The notes: generated by a model not told the origin, from the sequence alone. DNA of 16,861 bases from Candidatus Saccharimonadota bacterium (GCA_017652715.1 JAGCAL010000079.1:1-16861), one strand, 5' to 3'; shown: positions 6,468-13,540, counted from the first letter of the stretch. Numbers and translations: made by a program.

Positions 6468-6519
6468 AGAGATTATTGGGTGCAATGGAATTTTCGGATA
6501 CGGAGTAGTATAATAAATA
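6463..6519 (+). promoter_or_regulatory. Promoter repeat, copy 2 (peptidase S51-like gene)
   Basis: This is the second copy of the element at 3265-3321. It contains the stop codon of the HAD gene at its left end, TGGAAT at 6486-6491 and TATAAT at 6509-6514 with a 17-nt spacer. Confidence 0.75.
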
Positions 6520-6540
6520 AAGTAATAACTTGGAGAAAAT

Positions 6541-7200
6541 ATGCGGCTTTTTCTGGCTAGTAGTGATTTGGGGGATTATAAAGATGTTTTTGTCAATTTA
6601 GTGGGTGGTAATAAGAAAGTGTTAATTATTCCGAATGCTCGGGATCATTATCCGGAGGAAGTTAAAAAAGTAATAGTTAATGAGGACATTGGGATAATAT
6701 CTGATTGTGGGTTACTGCCGGAGGTACTGGATTTGCGATCATATTTCGGAAAAGGTGATAAGCTTAGGGAATTTATAGATGAATTTAAACCAGGTTGTGT
6801 GTTTTCTATGGGTGGGAATGTGTACTCTCTGGCTACGGCATTACATTTGAGCAGGATGGATGAGATTCTGCGACGGGATTTAGGCGAAGATAAATATGTT
6901 TATGCGGGTTATAGTGCTGGGGCTATGAATGCTTCGAAAGATTTAATGAATTATCGTAGCTCTTTTGGCAAGCGTTCTGGCGACAGATTAGAGGAAGCTA
7001 AGTCGATTTATGGTGAGGTATATACAAAGGGTCTCGGTTTGATTGACGAATATGTGTGTCCGCATGCTGATACGGAAAAATATAGGGAGATTTGTAAAAA
7101 GGCGGAAGCTGAGCTACGAAAGAAGGGACTGGAGCCAATAGTTCTGAATGATGCGGATGTGATGATTGTTGATGGCGAAATGAGATTGTATAGACATTGA
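6541..7200 (+). CDS. Peptidase S51 (dipeptidase E-like) / class I glutamine amidotransferase-fold protein
   Basis: The 219-aa protein has the S51 layout: an N-terminal strand (MRLFLASS), the turn FSMGGNVYSLA that forms the oxyanion region, and the nucleophile elbow YAGYSAGAMN with Ser125. CPHADTEKY supplies the likely catalytic His175. It is cytosolic. Family members such as PepE cleave Asp-X dipeptides, while others act on cyanophycin; which applies here cannot be decided. Ribosome site TTGGAGA lies 4 nt before the ATG. Expression comes from the repeated promoter, so it may share control with the zinc-ribbon gene. A strong bidirectional terminator follows 27 nt after the stop. Confidence 0.9.
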   Translation: MRLFLASSDLGDYKDVFVNLVGGNKKVLIIPNARDHYPEEVKKVIVNEDIGIISDCGLLPEVLDLRSYFGKGDKLREFIDEFKPGCVFSMGGNVYSLATALHLSRMDEILRRDLGEDKYVYAGYSAGAMNASKDLMNYRSSFGKRSGDRLEEAKSIYGEVYTKGLGLIDEYVCPHADTEKYREICKKAEAELRKKGLEPIVLNDADVMIVDGEMRLYRH

Positions 7201-7227
7201 CTTTGTGCCCACTTGGGTTGCGATAAT

Positions 7228-7258
7228 AAAAACCCTCGGCGGGATGCCGAGGGTTTTT
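7228..7258. terminator. Bidirectional intrinsic terminator
   Basis: A perfect 13-bp inverted repeat (7228-7240 and 7246-7258) with a 5-nt loop begins with AAAAA and ends with TTTTT. It can stop the S51-like gene from the left and the 154-aa gene from the right. Confidence 0.95.
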
Positions 7259-7315
7259 GAGGAAAGTTCTGCTGTGTCTTTAAAGCGATTGTTTGCTCTC
7301 GGGTTGGATGGTTTT

Positions 7316-7780
7316 TTACTGCAATAATTCCGGTGCAAATTTAGTGAAGAATTTTACGAACTCTTCGGTATGCTTACTATCCCATGCCCATTCCCAGTTG
7401 ACGCGCTCGTAGAGCTTCTGCATATCAAAGTCACCCTGGTGAATGAATGGGGCGAGAAACAGTATAATGTCTGCAATATTGGTTGGCGAGAGCCGGTCGA
7501 CGACTTTTGCGAGCCTCCGGACGAGAATTCTCGGGTTGCCGTGATTAGCTTCGATAAAAATGATAAATTTAATCAGACTCGGTTCTTTGTTTTCTTCACT
7601 GATTAAGAAATCGATGTCGATATACTTTACCACATCGTCGACTGTGGCGTGTGTTTTGTAGGAGTCATTGAAGTCGTGCAATAGCATTGTAGGAAGTTCA
7701 TCGAATATTTGCCACCAAAATGGGTTGGTGAAATATTGTTTGATGAGTTCCTCGAGTGTAGGTTGGTGTTTAGTAGCCAT
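7316..7780 (-). CDS. Hypothetical protein, 154 aa
   Basis: I do not recognise this protein. It is soluble by appearance and largely helical, with an aromatic-rich start (NPFWWQIFDELP) and several leucine/isoleucine-rich helices that suggest a repeat-like helical bundle (LIKFIIFIEANHG, LVRRLAKVVDRL, IADIILFLAPFI, EFVKFFTKFAPELL). GGGAGGAGG precedes the ATG. The gene stands alone on its strand, uses the shared terminator at 7228-7258, and has a leader of about 100 nt with a perfect 12-bp palindrome. Its promoter is almost a copy of that of the 101-aa gene at 161-466, so the two orphans may be expressed together. Confidence 0.82.
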   Translation of the reverse strand: MATKHQPTLEELIKQYFTNPFWWQIFDELPTMLLHDFNDSYKTHATVDDVVKYIDIDFLISEENKEPSLIKFIIFIEANHGNPRILVRRLAKVVDRLSPTNIADIILFLAPFIHQGDFDMQKLYERVNWEWAWDSKHTEEFVKFFTKFAPELLQ

Positions 7781-7838
7781 AGGTTTCCTCCTCCCGGAAT
7801 AAGGTTTTGCGCAACAGATAACTTTCTTCGAAATTTAA

Positions 7839-7850
7839 ATGTGCGCACAT
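7839..7850. promoter_or_regulatory. 12-bp palindrome in the leader
   Basis: ATGTGCGCACAT is a perfect palindrome lying about 29 nt downstream of the predicted transcription start of the 154-aa gene. It could be an operator for a dimeric repressor or a small RNA stem. A further small hairpin (GGCTT/AAGCC) lies at about 7862-7876. Confidence 0.4.
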
Positions 7851-7885
7851 AAAAGTGTTCTGGCTTCAAAAAGCCTAGTTTTCTA

Positions 7886-7914
7886 ATTATATCACAAAAA
7901 CTAAATAAAGTCAA
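7886..7914 (-). promoter_or_regulatory. Sigma-70 promoter for the 154-aa gene
   Basis: On the minus strand TTGACT (7914-7909), a 17-nt spacer and TATAAT (7891-7886) with an extended -10 TGA. The flanks CTATTGAC and GTGATATAAT are identical to those in the promoter at 616-644, while the spacer interior differs. Confidence 0.88.
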
Positions 7915-7938
7915 TAGCTCTAGCGGTATTATTGTTGG

Positions 7939-7944
7939 TATAAT
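7939..7944 (+). promoter_or_regulatory. -10 box before the 653-aa gene
   Basis: TATAAT lies 21 nt before the ATG, with AAGG (7951-7954) as a ribosome site. It is divergent from the promoter at 7886-7914, so the short gap serves both directions. No clear -35. Confidence 0.55.
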
Positions 7945-7965
7945 TATCGTAAGGTAGTAATACGT

Positions 7966-9927
7966 ATGGAAAATGACAGAAGTATAAGGATTGAAATTAC
8001 GTCTTCAGATTCGCATCGTCCGAGTAAGGCGAAGTCTTTTAGCGAGCATATGCAGGAGAGGGAAAAAGAGGCGCAAAGAAAAACTGTCGAAGAAAAGGCG
8101 GCGGAAAAGGGATATTATAAAGGTGAGGATGGCGAATGGTGGGAAGCTTACAGTGACGGATTTGATGAGAAAGTAGAGTGGTTTAAGCTTGACGAGGAAT
8201 ATCCTGATTTAGCCGATAGGGCAGAGGCTTTAGCTGAAGAATACCACGTTTCGTTTGGGGACCATAGCGGACTGAAGAGGGCGGTTTATAAAAATGCGGC
8301 CGCGTTAGAGAAAGCTAGTGATGAACATTTGGCAAATATTTTTGATGTTGCGAATGCGGTTTCTTTTTCAATTAGCGGGACGGAAGAGAAGTTAGTTCAA
8401 TATAGCACGGAGGTTTTAGAGGATATTAAGAAATCGTTAGCTGAGTATTATGCGATGGTTGCGGCGAAAATGCCGGACGGGAAACTTGATGCGAGAATGT
8501 GGAGAATTTCTGAACATTTTGTGCGGAATTATACAGAAAGAATGATGAATGGTGGTTTTCTGGGAAAATTGGCGGATTTTTCCGTAGAGGCTTTTACGAA
8601 TAAGGAAAACGGGCGAATGATGGTGCGCGGAATTGAGAGCGGGGTCGAGGGGATTGGTCGGAATGGGAGCGACGGAAGATTTTTTGGTGATTATATGGCG
8701 TATTTTAGCGAATTAGTAAAGGATAAGCGTCATATTACGGATTATGATACGAGGGCTGGTCGTTTTAGGGCGTATGTTTTAGGGCATGGTATTGATGAGA
8801 GGACTGTGAGCGGATTTCGGGGTGTTATTTTTCCTTTGATAGAACAAGGTGATAATGAGATAGTTCCGATTGTAAAAGGAGGAAACGCGTATGGCGTTAC
8901 GCTCGGGGCTTACGGTATTGCTGATTATACAGAGGAGTGCTTATTGTCTTTGTATAATCCGAAAGAAATTGATAAATTAGTTCGGATTTATCATGAATTG
9001 CCGACTTCGGATTACAAGAAGTTTGAACAGAATCGTAAAGATGCGGGTAGATTACAGGGTACGATTATCGGAGGGAGGGATTTTATTCATGATGAACTTC
9101 CGGGGGTTAATGAAGTACTTGTTGCGATGAAGGAATACTATGAACATCGGGATAGTGAAGATGTTGATGTATTTCAAGATAAGTTGCGGGAATTAGAAGA
9201 TAAATACCATTTTGGGATTTTACCGAATGCCTTTAATCTTAGTATGTATGATATGTCGATTGAATATATGTCGGATTATAATGAGGCTGAGGAGGGGAGT
9301 CCGGATGAAAGAGCGATTGATATTTTGAATCGGCTTGTTCAGAATACGCGTCCGGATTTGCTGAAGGCACCGCGAACAAGATATCCGGAATTGAATGAAT
9401 TGATGGGGAAGATAAATCCGATGATGAACGAGCGGACAGGTGAAATTCGTGTCGGTATGAAAGAGGTTTCTGAGGCAGTGAAAGCGATGAATGGATTGAT
9501 TCGACAGAATTATGGCAGGCAAGGGATTTTTCCTTCTACGGTTTCGGCGATTGTATTTCTGGACAAAATGTCTGTCTATGCGTTGAGGTCTCTAAGCGGT
9601 AAGGATCTAGAGGAGCTGGCTTTTGATGATGGTTTTAAAGAAATTGTGAGATTTTCTCAATTGACATCTAGCATGGGATATAGTGAGAGCGATTTTGAGA
9701 GTAGGTATCGGCGGGTTGTTGAGAGGATTAGTGAAGCTTATGGTAAGGATGGCGTGGATAGGGGGATTATATCTGATGGTTATCGGTTTTTAGGCCAGGA
9801 CATTTTGCGGAATATGCAGGCGCTTGGCAAACACTACGCCATGAACAAGGTTACGGCGCGTTTTCAGGACGCGATTTGGTCTGGTAATTTAAATGATGAG
9901 TTGATTGGCTTATTTCAGAGGGTTTAA
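7966..9927 (+). CDS. Large hypothetical protein, 653 aa
   Basis: This is the longest gene in the window and I do not recognise it. There is no signal peptide, transmembrane span or obvious catalytic motif. The first 90 residues are highly charged (many Lys, Glu and Arg), with an aromatic patch (GEWWEAYSDGF). The rest looks mainly helical, with one glycine-rich, more strand-like portion around residues 265-330 (RAYVLGHGIDER, PIVKGGNAYGVTLGAYGIADY). Residues 23-29 (KSFSEHM) resemble KTFKEHM of the 244-aa orphan. The gene is single and ends back to back with the flavodoxin gene (TAA at 9925-9927, TTA at 9928-9930). It may be a lineage-specific effector or structural protein; no function is supported. 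Confidence 0.85.
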   Translation: MENDRSIRIEITSSDSHRPSKAKSFSEHMQEREKEAQRKTVEEKAAEKGYYKGEDGEWWEAYSDGFDEKVEWFKLDEEYPDLADRAEALAEEYHVSFGDHSGLKRAVYKNAAALEKASDEHLANIFDVANAVSFSISGTEEKLVQYSTEVLEDIKKSLAEYYAMVAAKMPDGKLDARMWRISEHFVRNYTERMMNGGFLGKLADFSVEAFTNKENGRMMVRGIESGVEGIGRNGSDGRFFGDYMAYFSELVKDKRHITDYDTRAGRFRAYVLGHGIDERTVSGFRGVIFPLIEQGDNEIVPIVKGGNAYGVTLGAYGIADYTEECLLSLYNPKEIDKLVRIYHELPTSDYKKFEQNRKDAGRLQGTIIGGRDFIHDELPGVNEVLVAMKEYYEHRDSEDVDVFQDKLRELEDKYHFGILPNAFNLSMYDMSIEYMSDYNEAEEGSPDERAIDILNRLVQNTRPDLLKAPRTRYPELNELMGKINPMMNERTGEIRVGMKEVSEAVKAMNGLIRQNYGRQGIFPSTVSAIVFLDKMSVYALRSLSGKDLEELAFDDGFKEIVRFSQLTSSMGYSESDFESRYRRVVERISEAYGKDGVDRGIISDGYRFLGQDILRNMQALGKHYAMNKVTARFQDAIWSGNLNDELIGLFQRV

Positions 9928-10404
9928 TTATAGGCTGTCGCACCAGGTCTTAATCTTCGCAGGTAGGGCATCTTGGAAGAAGCGGGTGCCGTCTTTCCAA
10001 TCGCCATTTTTCGCATCGTCTTTTAGATTTAGGTCGCTATCGCCGAGGCCGGAAGAGTGGGAAGTACAGAATGGAATAACGGTTTTTCCAGACCAGTCGT
10101 TTAGTTTTACGAAGGCGTTAACTGGCCAGGCGGCAATACCCCACCAAATTGGATAGCCTAAAATTATGCGGTCATACTCGGCCCAGTTTGGCACTTCGGT
10201 TGTTTTTAGCTTTATATCGCGAAGCTCCGGATTGTCATTTTCGCGCGAAGCCCGAGAATCTGGGTTTGTCCAGTCGAGATCCTCTTTTGTATAGGGTTCC
10301 TCTGGCACGATTTCAAAAATATCGGCACTGAGGTTACTCGCGACCTCTTCTGCAACTTTTTTAGTGTGCCCTTCGGCTGAATAATAGACTACTAATGTTT
10401 TCAT
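9928..10404 (-). CDS. Flavodoxin family protein, 158 aa
   Basis: Flavodoxins bind FMN and carry electrons, or reduce quinones in the NADPH-dependent relatives. The phosphate-binding loop is YYSAEGHTKKVA (residues 7-18), and YTKEDLDW, followed by an SR-containing region, matches the Flavodoxin_4-type subgroup. GYPIWWG supplies the aromatic residues around the isoalloxazine ring, and FCTSHSSGLGDS is the second FMN loop. The length is normal. I start at the ATG at 10404 because AAAGGAG precedes it by 6 nt; the in-frame ATG at 10431 lies within the promoter (TAAAAT extended -10). The gene is divergent from the anchored metallopeptidase, with about 60 bp between. No partner reductase is nearby, so its redox partner is unknown. 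Confidence 0.92.
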   Translation of the reverse strand: MKTLVVYYSAEGHTKKVAEEVASNLSADIFEIVPEEPYTKEDLDWTNPDSRASRENDNPELRDIKLKTTEVPNWAEYDRIILGYPIWWGIAAWPVNAFVKLNDWSGKTVIPFCTSHSSGLGDSDLNLKDDAKNGDWKDGTRFFQDALPAKIKTWCDSL

Positions 10405-10445
10405 GTTCACTCCTTTTTCATATTTTAGCATACCTAAATTTCGAT

Positions 10446-10457
10446 ATGTGGTAAACT
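10446..10457 (+). promoter_or_regulatory. Promoter with TATGTGG motif, leaderless start
   Basis: TATGTGG followed at once by TAAACT (10452-10457), with the ATG at 10464 after 6 nt and no Shine-Dalgarno sequence. The arrangement is the same as before the soluble metallopeptidase at 3702. Confidence 0.6.
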
Positions 10458-10463
10458 AGAGAC

Positions 10464-11435
10464 ATGAAGAAAAAATCTTTGATTATATTCTTAGAAATAT
10501 CATTATTTGTCATTATTGGGCTAGGACTTGCGGTCTATTTTAACCACGTCTTCATTTATGATTTTTATCGCGGGAAGACCTATCAGCCGTCGTCTGAGAT
10601 GGTTGCGATTCGGGATAGTTTAAATCTAACCGAGCGAGGGAGATTTTTGTTTGATGCTTCGCAGCCGACTTTAAATAATGAGGAGGATTTTAACTATAAT
10701 TGTCAGTCTGACGATGAGGAGAGTGCGATTTTAGGTTGTTATACAGAGAAGAATATTTATGTATATAATATTACAGAGGAGCGTTTAAAGGGGATTCGAG
10801 AATTAACGACAGCGCATGAGCTTTTACACGCAGTTTATGAGAGGATGTCTGTAGGGGAGCGGGACGCGATTCGGGCTGATCTAGAAAAAATTTATTTAAA
10901 TAATCTGGAGGCTTTAAAGGAGGAAATTGACGTTTATGATTCGGAAGAACAGCTAGAGGAGATTTACGTAAGAGTCGGGACGGAGATTAAAGATTTAACA
11001 GCGGATTTAGAGGAGCATTTCGGGACGATTTTTCAGGATCAGGACGCGATAGTGGATTTTTATAACAGTTATATTGGCGTATTTAAGCAGCTTGATAACG
11101 AACTAGATAGGTTGCAGGCTGAGATGGAAGATTTAAATACGAAGATTGATGAAGGAACGGATGAATATCAGAGGAGAGCTGGACAGCTAGATGCGGATAT
11201 TATCAGTTTTAATAGTTGTGCTGAGGTAGCTGGGTGTTTTGAGACTGAAGAGAAGTTTAGGGCAAGAAGGAATCAGTTGGTCGCCGAACAAAATGCATTA
11301 AATGCGTTATATGATGAGATTGATGGAATGATTAACAGGTATAATGAGCTAGTTGAACAGTATAATAATAATGCAATAGAAAGTAATAATCTACAGAATA
11401 TTATAAATTCGCACGTAAGAGTAGAGGGGATTTAG
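10464..11435 (+). CDS. Membrane-anchored HExxH metallopeptidase with coiled coil, 323 aa
   Basis: An N-terminal hydrophobic segment (residues 5-27, after MKKK) should anchor the protein with the rest outside the membrane. HELLH (118-122) in TTAHELLHAVYERM is the zinc site, with Glu119 as general base. A later helix, EIYVRVGTEIKDL, may provide the third ligand. Residues from about 195 to the end form a long coiled coil (LDRLQAEMEDLNTKIDEG, LVAEQNALNALYDEI). The cysteines (CQSDDEESAILGC and CAEVAGC) come in closely spaced pairs and could form disulfides outside the cell. It appears leaderless. The HNH nuclease gene begins 8 nt after the stop, so the two are probably co-transcribed. The target may be surface or host proteins, but this is inference. 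Confidence 0.88.
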   Translation: MKKKSLIIFLEISLFVIIGLGLAVYFNHVFIYDFYRGKTYQPSSEMVAIRDSLNLTERGRFLFDASQPTLNNEEDFNYNCQSDDEESAILGCYTEKNIYVYNITEERLKGIRELTTAHELLHAVYERMSVGERDAIRADLEKIYLNNLEALKEEIDVYDSEEQLEEIYVRVGTEIKDLTADLEEHFGTIFQDQDAIVDFYNSYIGVFKQLDNELDRLQAEMEDLNTKIDEGTDEYQRRAGQLDADIISFNSCAEVAGCFETEEKFRARRNQLVAEQNALNALYDEIDGMINRYNELVEQYNNNAIESNNLQNIINSHVRVEGI

Positions 11436-11443
11436 GTGGGTAG

Positions 11444-12196
11444 ATGAAACTAAAGACGAGAAAAATTTCGGCAGTAGTTCTCGCTTTAGGGATGGCGGCG
11501 CTCTGGCTGTTAATAAATCCAGAGAGCTATGAGCAGATTTTTACGAAAGTAGAAAATACTGGGGCTGAGTCTGGGGTAGATTATAATGCCGAGACGGATT
11601 ATAGCGCTGAGCCGACGACCGAGGCGGAGTCGGATGCGCCGCTTGCGACGGAGATTTTAGAGAAGTTGGAGGTAAAAGGGCGCGCTCCGAAGACGGGTTA
11701 TTCGAGAGAACAGTTTTATAATGGCTGGCCGACGGTCGAAGGGTGTTCCTTACGCCAGCGGATTTTAAAGCGTGAACTCGGGGATAGCGCGGTTTTAGAC
11801 GGCTGTAATGTTATTTCTGGGGAATTCGATGAGCCATATACGGGGGAACATAAAGTCTTGAAAGATAAAACTGAGGTAGCAAAGATACAAATTGATCACG
11901 TTATGGCGCTTTCGGATGCGTGGCAGAAGGGGGCGCAGTATAAGGATTATGAGACGAGGAATAAGATTGCGACTGATCCTTTGAATTTACTGGCGGTCGA
12001 CGGGGCAGCGAATCAGCAAAAGTCAGACGGAGACGCGGCGACGTGGTTGCCGAAAAATAAAAAGTTTCGTTGTCAATATGTCGCGAGACAGGTTTCGGTA
12101 AAGTATAAATATGAGCTTTGGGTAACGGAAGCCGAAAAAGAAGCCATCTCTAAAGTCCTCGCTAATTGCCCCAATGAACCTACAATAGGAATTTAG
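11444..12196 (+). CDS. Anchored or secreted HNH nuclease, GmrSD C-terminal/DUF1524 type, 250 aa
   Basis: A hydrophobic N-terminus (residues 9-25) followed by an acidic, Thr/Glu-rich linker (about 36-70) leads to a nuclease domain. Its hallmark is IDHVMALSDAW (Asp151-His152) followed by DPLNLLAVDGAANQQKSDGDAATWLPKN and the RCQYVARQVSVKYKY stretch. This is the pattern of the HNH fold of GmrSD C-terminal/DUF1524 proteins, many of which in Gram-positive bacteria are stand-alone exported nucleases. Cys residues in the domain (EGCSLRQRIL, DGCNVISG, FRCQY, ANCPN) suggest disulfides. Predicted role: extracellular DNA or RNA degradation, which would provide nucleotides to a cell unable to make them. 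It is the second gene after the anchored metallopeptidase, with GGTGGG as a modest ribosome site. Confidence 0.92.
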   Translation: MKLKTRKISAVVLALGMAALWLLINPESYEQIFTKVENTGAESGVDYNAETDYSAEPTTEAESDAPLATEILEKLEVKGRAPKTGYSREQFYNGWPTVEGCSLRQRILKRELGDSAVLDGCNVISGEFDEPYTGEHKVLKDKTEVAKIQIDHVMALSDAWQKGAQYKDYETRNKIATDPLNLLAVDGAANQQKSDGDAATWLPKNKKFRCQYVARQVSVKYKYELWVTEAEKEAISKVLANCPNEPTIGI

Positions 12197-12211
12197 GTAT
12201 AACCCACTCGC

Positions 12212-12224
12212 TATGTGGTATAAT
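12212..12224 (+). promoter_or_regulatory. Promoter with TATGTGG motif
   Basis: TATGTGG (12212-12218) runs straight into TATAAT (12219-12224), 16 nt after the nuclease stop. Here a normal leader follows, with GTGGAGG before the ATG at 12248. Confidence 0.65.
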
Positions 12225-12247
12225 TAGAGCAAATAAGTGGAGGAAAT

Positions 12248-12931
12248 ATGAAGAAGTTATTTTGGGGATTGTCGATATCGGCAGTTATTTTGATGATTGG
12301 GGCATTTTTATTGGGGCGATATGCATTTCCGGACGGGGCGCCAGCTAGTTTGCCAGCTCCGGAGTTGGCGGAGGGGGAAAGAGGGAATCTTGGGATTGAT
12401 AAAAATGTTAACGAAGCGACGATTGATAATTATTTAAATAGGTCTGATGCGGTTTATCGCGACGTAAGAATGCTAAAGGACCCTGGGAATTATGAGGCGA
12501 TTGGCGGGGATTCTTATTTGTCGGGGTTTGTTGATGGGTTTGAAGTTGTACCCTTGCCGTATATAGTAAATGTAAGTGGGTTACCGGAGAGCGTAGGAAA
12601 GACATACGAAGGCGAGACGTTGTTTACGAATAAGGACGGGAAATATGAGGCAAACTATAAGGAGTCGATGGAAGTTTTAGAGGTTCTTTTTCCGAAAGAT
12701 AAGGTGATATTCTTAATGTGTGGCGGGGGCGGTTATTCTGGAATGTTAAAAAATATGTTGGTTAGTTTAGGTTGGGATGCGGGGAAAATTTATGATGTGG
12801 GTGGATATTGGTATTACGAAGGCGAGAATAATGTAGAAGTTAAGCGGACTCTCGACGACGGAAAAGTAGTATACGATTTTTATAAAGTTCCGTATCATGA
12901 GATTAATTTTCGGGATTTAACGAAGAAATAG
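12248..12931 (+). CDS. Membrane-anchored rhodanese-like protein, 227 aa
   Basis: The protein starts with an anchor (residues 4-23) and a Pro/Ala/Glu-rich linker, followed by a single rhodanese domain. VYRDVRML is the entry strand typical of the fold, and FLMCGGGGYSG holds Cys158 at the start of the active-site loop. SLGWDAGKIYDVGGYWYYEG is the conserved ending. The loop is glycine-rich rather than the usual mixed C-x-x-G-x-R, so the substrate pocket should be unusual. Rhodaneses carry sulfane sulfur as a cysteine persulfide; the anchor puts this chemistry outside the membrane. The next gene, 26 nt downstream, encodes a thioredoxin-fold protein with one active-site Cys and the same topology, which suggests a shared thiol or sulfur pathway. 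Confidence 0.88.
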   Translation: MKKLFWGLSISAVILMIGAFLLGRYAFPDGAPASLPAPELAEGERGNLGIDKNVNEATIDNYLNRSDAVYRDVRMLKDPGNYEAIGGDSYLSGFVDGFEVVPLPYIVNVSGLPESVGKTYEGETLFTNKDGKYEANYKESMEVLEVLFPKDKVIFLMCGGGGYSGMLKNMLVSLGWDAGKIYDVGGYWYYEGENNVEVKRTLDDGKVVYDFYKVPYHEINFRDLTKK

Positions 12932-12957
12932 GGTCTTAAGACTCGGAAGTGGGACTC

Positions 12958-13452
12958 ATGGCGAAAAGTTCGAAAAAGAATCAGAAAAACAAGATTGTCG
13001 GTTTGATTATTGCTCTTATGGTCGTTTTAGTCGGAGGAGTATTGTTTATGGGGGCGGTTTCTGGATGGTTTGAAGATTCTAAAGTTGTTTTAAGTAGCGA
13101 ATATTATAGTGAGAATCCGGAGTTTATTGATTTAGATATAAACGAATACGAGGAACTACTGAAGGCGCGAAAGTCGTTTTTAGTTTTTGTTGATAATACG
13201 AGTTGTACGACGGCGGATAGGGTTCGGGGGTACGTTTCTGATTATATGAAGGAGCAGGGGGTAAAAGTTTATAAAGTTATGTTTAAAGATATAAAGGATT
13301 CGTCGCTTCATGACTATGTAAAATATTATCCGTCGGTTGTTATTGTTGACAGGGGGAGAGTAAGGGCGTTTCTTAGAGCCGATAGCGACGAGGATGCGGA
13401 TAAATATAATAATTATGAGAGTTTTCAGGATTGGCTAAATAAATATTTTTAG
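12958..13452 (+). CDS. Membrane-anchored thioredoxin-fold protein with a single active-site Cys, 164 aa
   Basis: A basic start (KSSKKNQKNK) and a hydrophobic span (about residues 14-37) anchor the protein facing outward. The soluble part reads as a thioredoxin fold: strand FLVFVDNTSC, a helix, strand VKVYKVMF, and YYPSVVIVDRGRVRAFL with the likely cis-Pro before the third strand. The position of the CxxC motif reads CTTA, so only Cys83 remains and the resolving cysteine is absent. It cannot work as an ordinary dithiol oxidoreductase, but may act as a monothiol carrier or mixed-disulfide partner, perhaps of the rhodanese. I start at ATG 12958; the GTG at 12949 adds three residues and is less likely. 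No clear terminator follows. Confidence 0.82.
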   Translation: MAKSSKKNQKNKIVGLIIALMVVLVGGVLFMGAVSGWFEDSKVVLSSEYYSENPEFIDLDINEYEELLKARKSFLVFVDNTSCTTADRVRGYVSDYMKEQGVKVYKVMFKDIKDSSLHDYVKYYPSVVIVDRGRVRAFLRADSDEDADKYNNYESFQDWLNKYF

Positions 13453-13510
13453 GTTAGTTTTAGGTAGCTTTGCTTGTGGAAAACTTAAAGAAATAATGGC
13501 TCAATAATGC

Positions 13511-13540
13511 TTGACAAAGCGTTTATGCCTATATTACAAT
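13511..13540 (+). promoter_or_regulatory. Strong promoter for the secreted surface protein
   Basis: TTGACA (13511-13516) matches consensus, followed by an 18-nt spacer and TACAAT (13535-13540). The predicted leader is about 68 nt with AGAAGGAGAA before the ATG. Confidence 0.85.

Noticed and set aside
9905..10331. Two plus-strand frames across the flavodoxin gene
   Set aside because: They run opposite to a clear flavodoxin with both FMN loops; no ribosome site or known family.
11444..12196. Type IV restriction enzyme GmrSD
   Set aside because: Only the HNH portion is present, behind a membrane anchor and linker, with no GmrS/DUF262 domain; an exported nuclease is the better reading.
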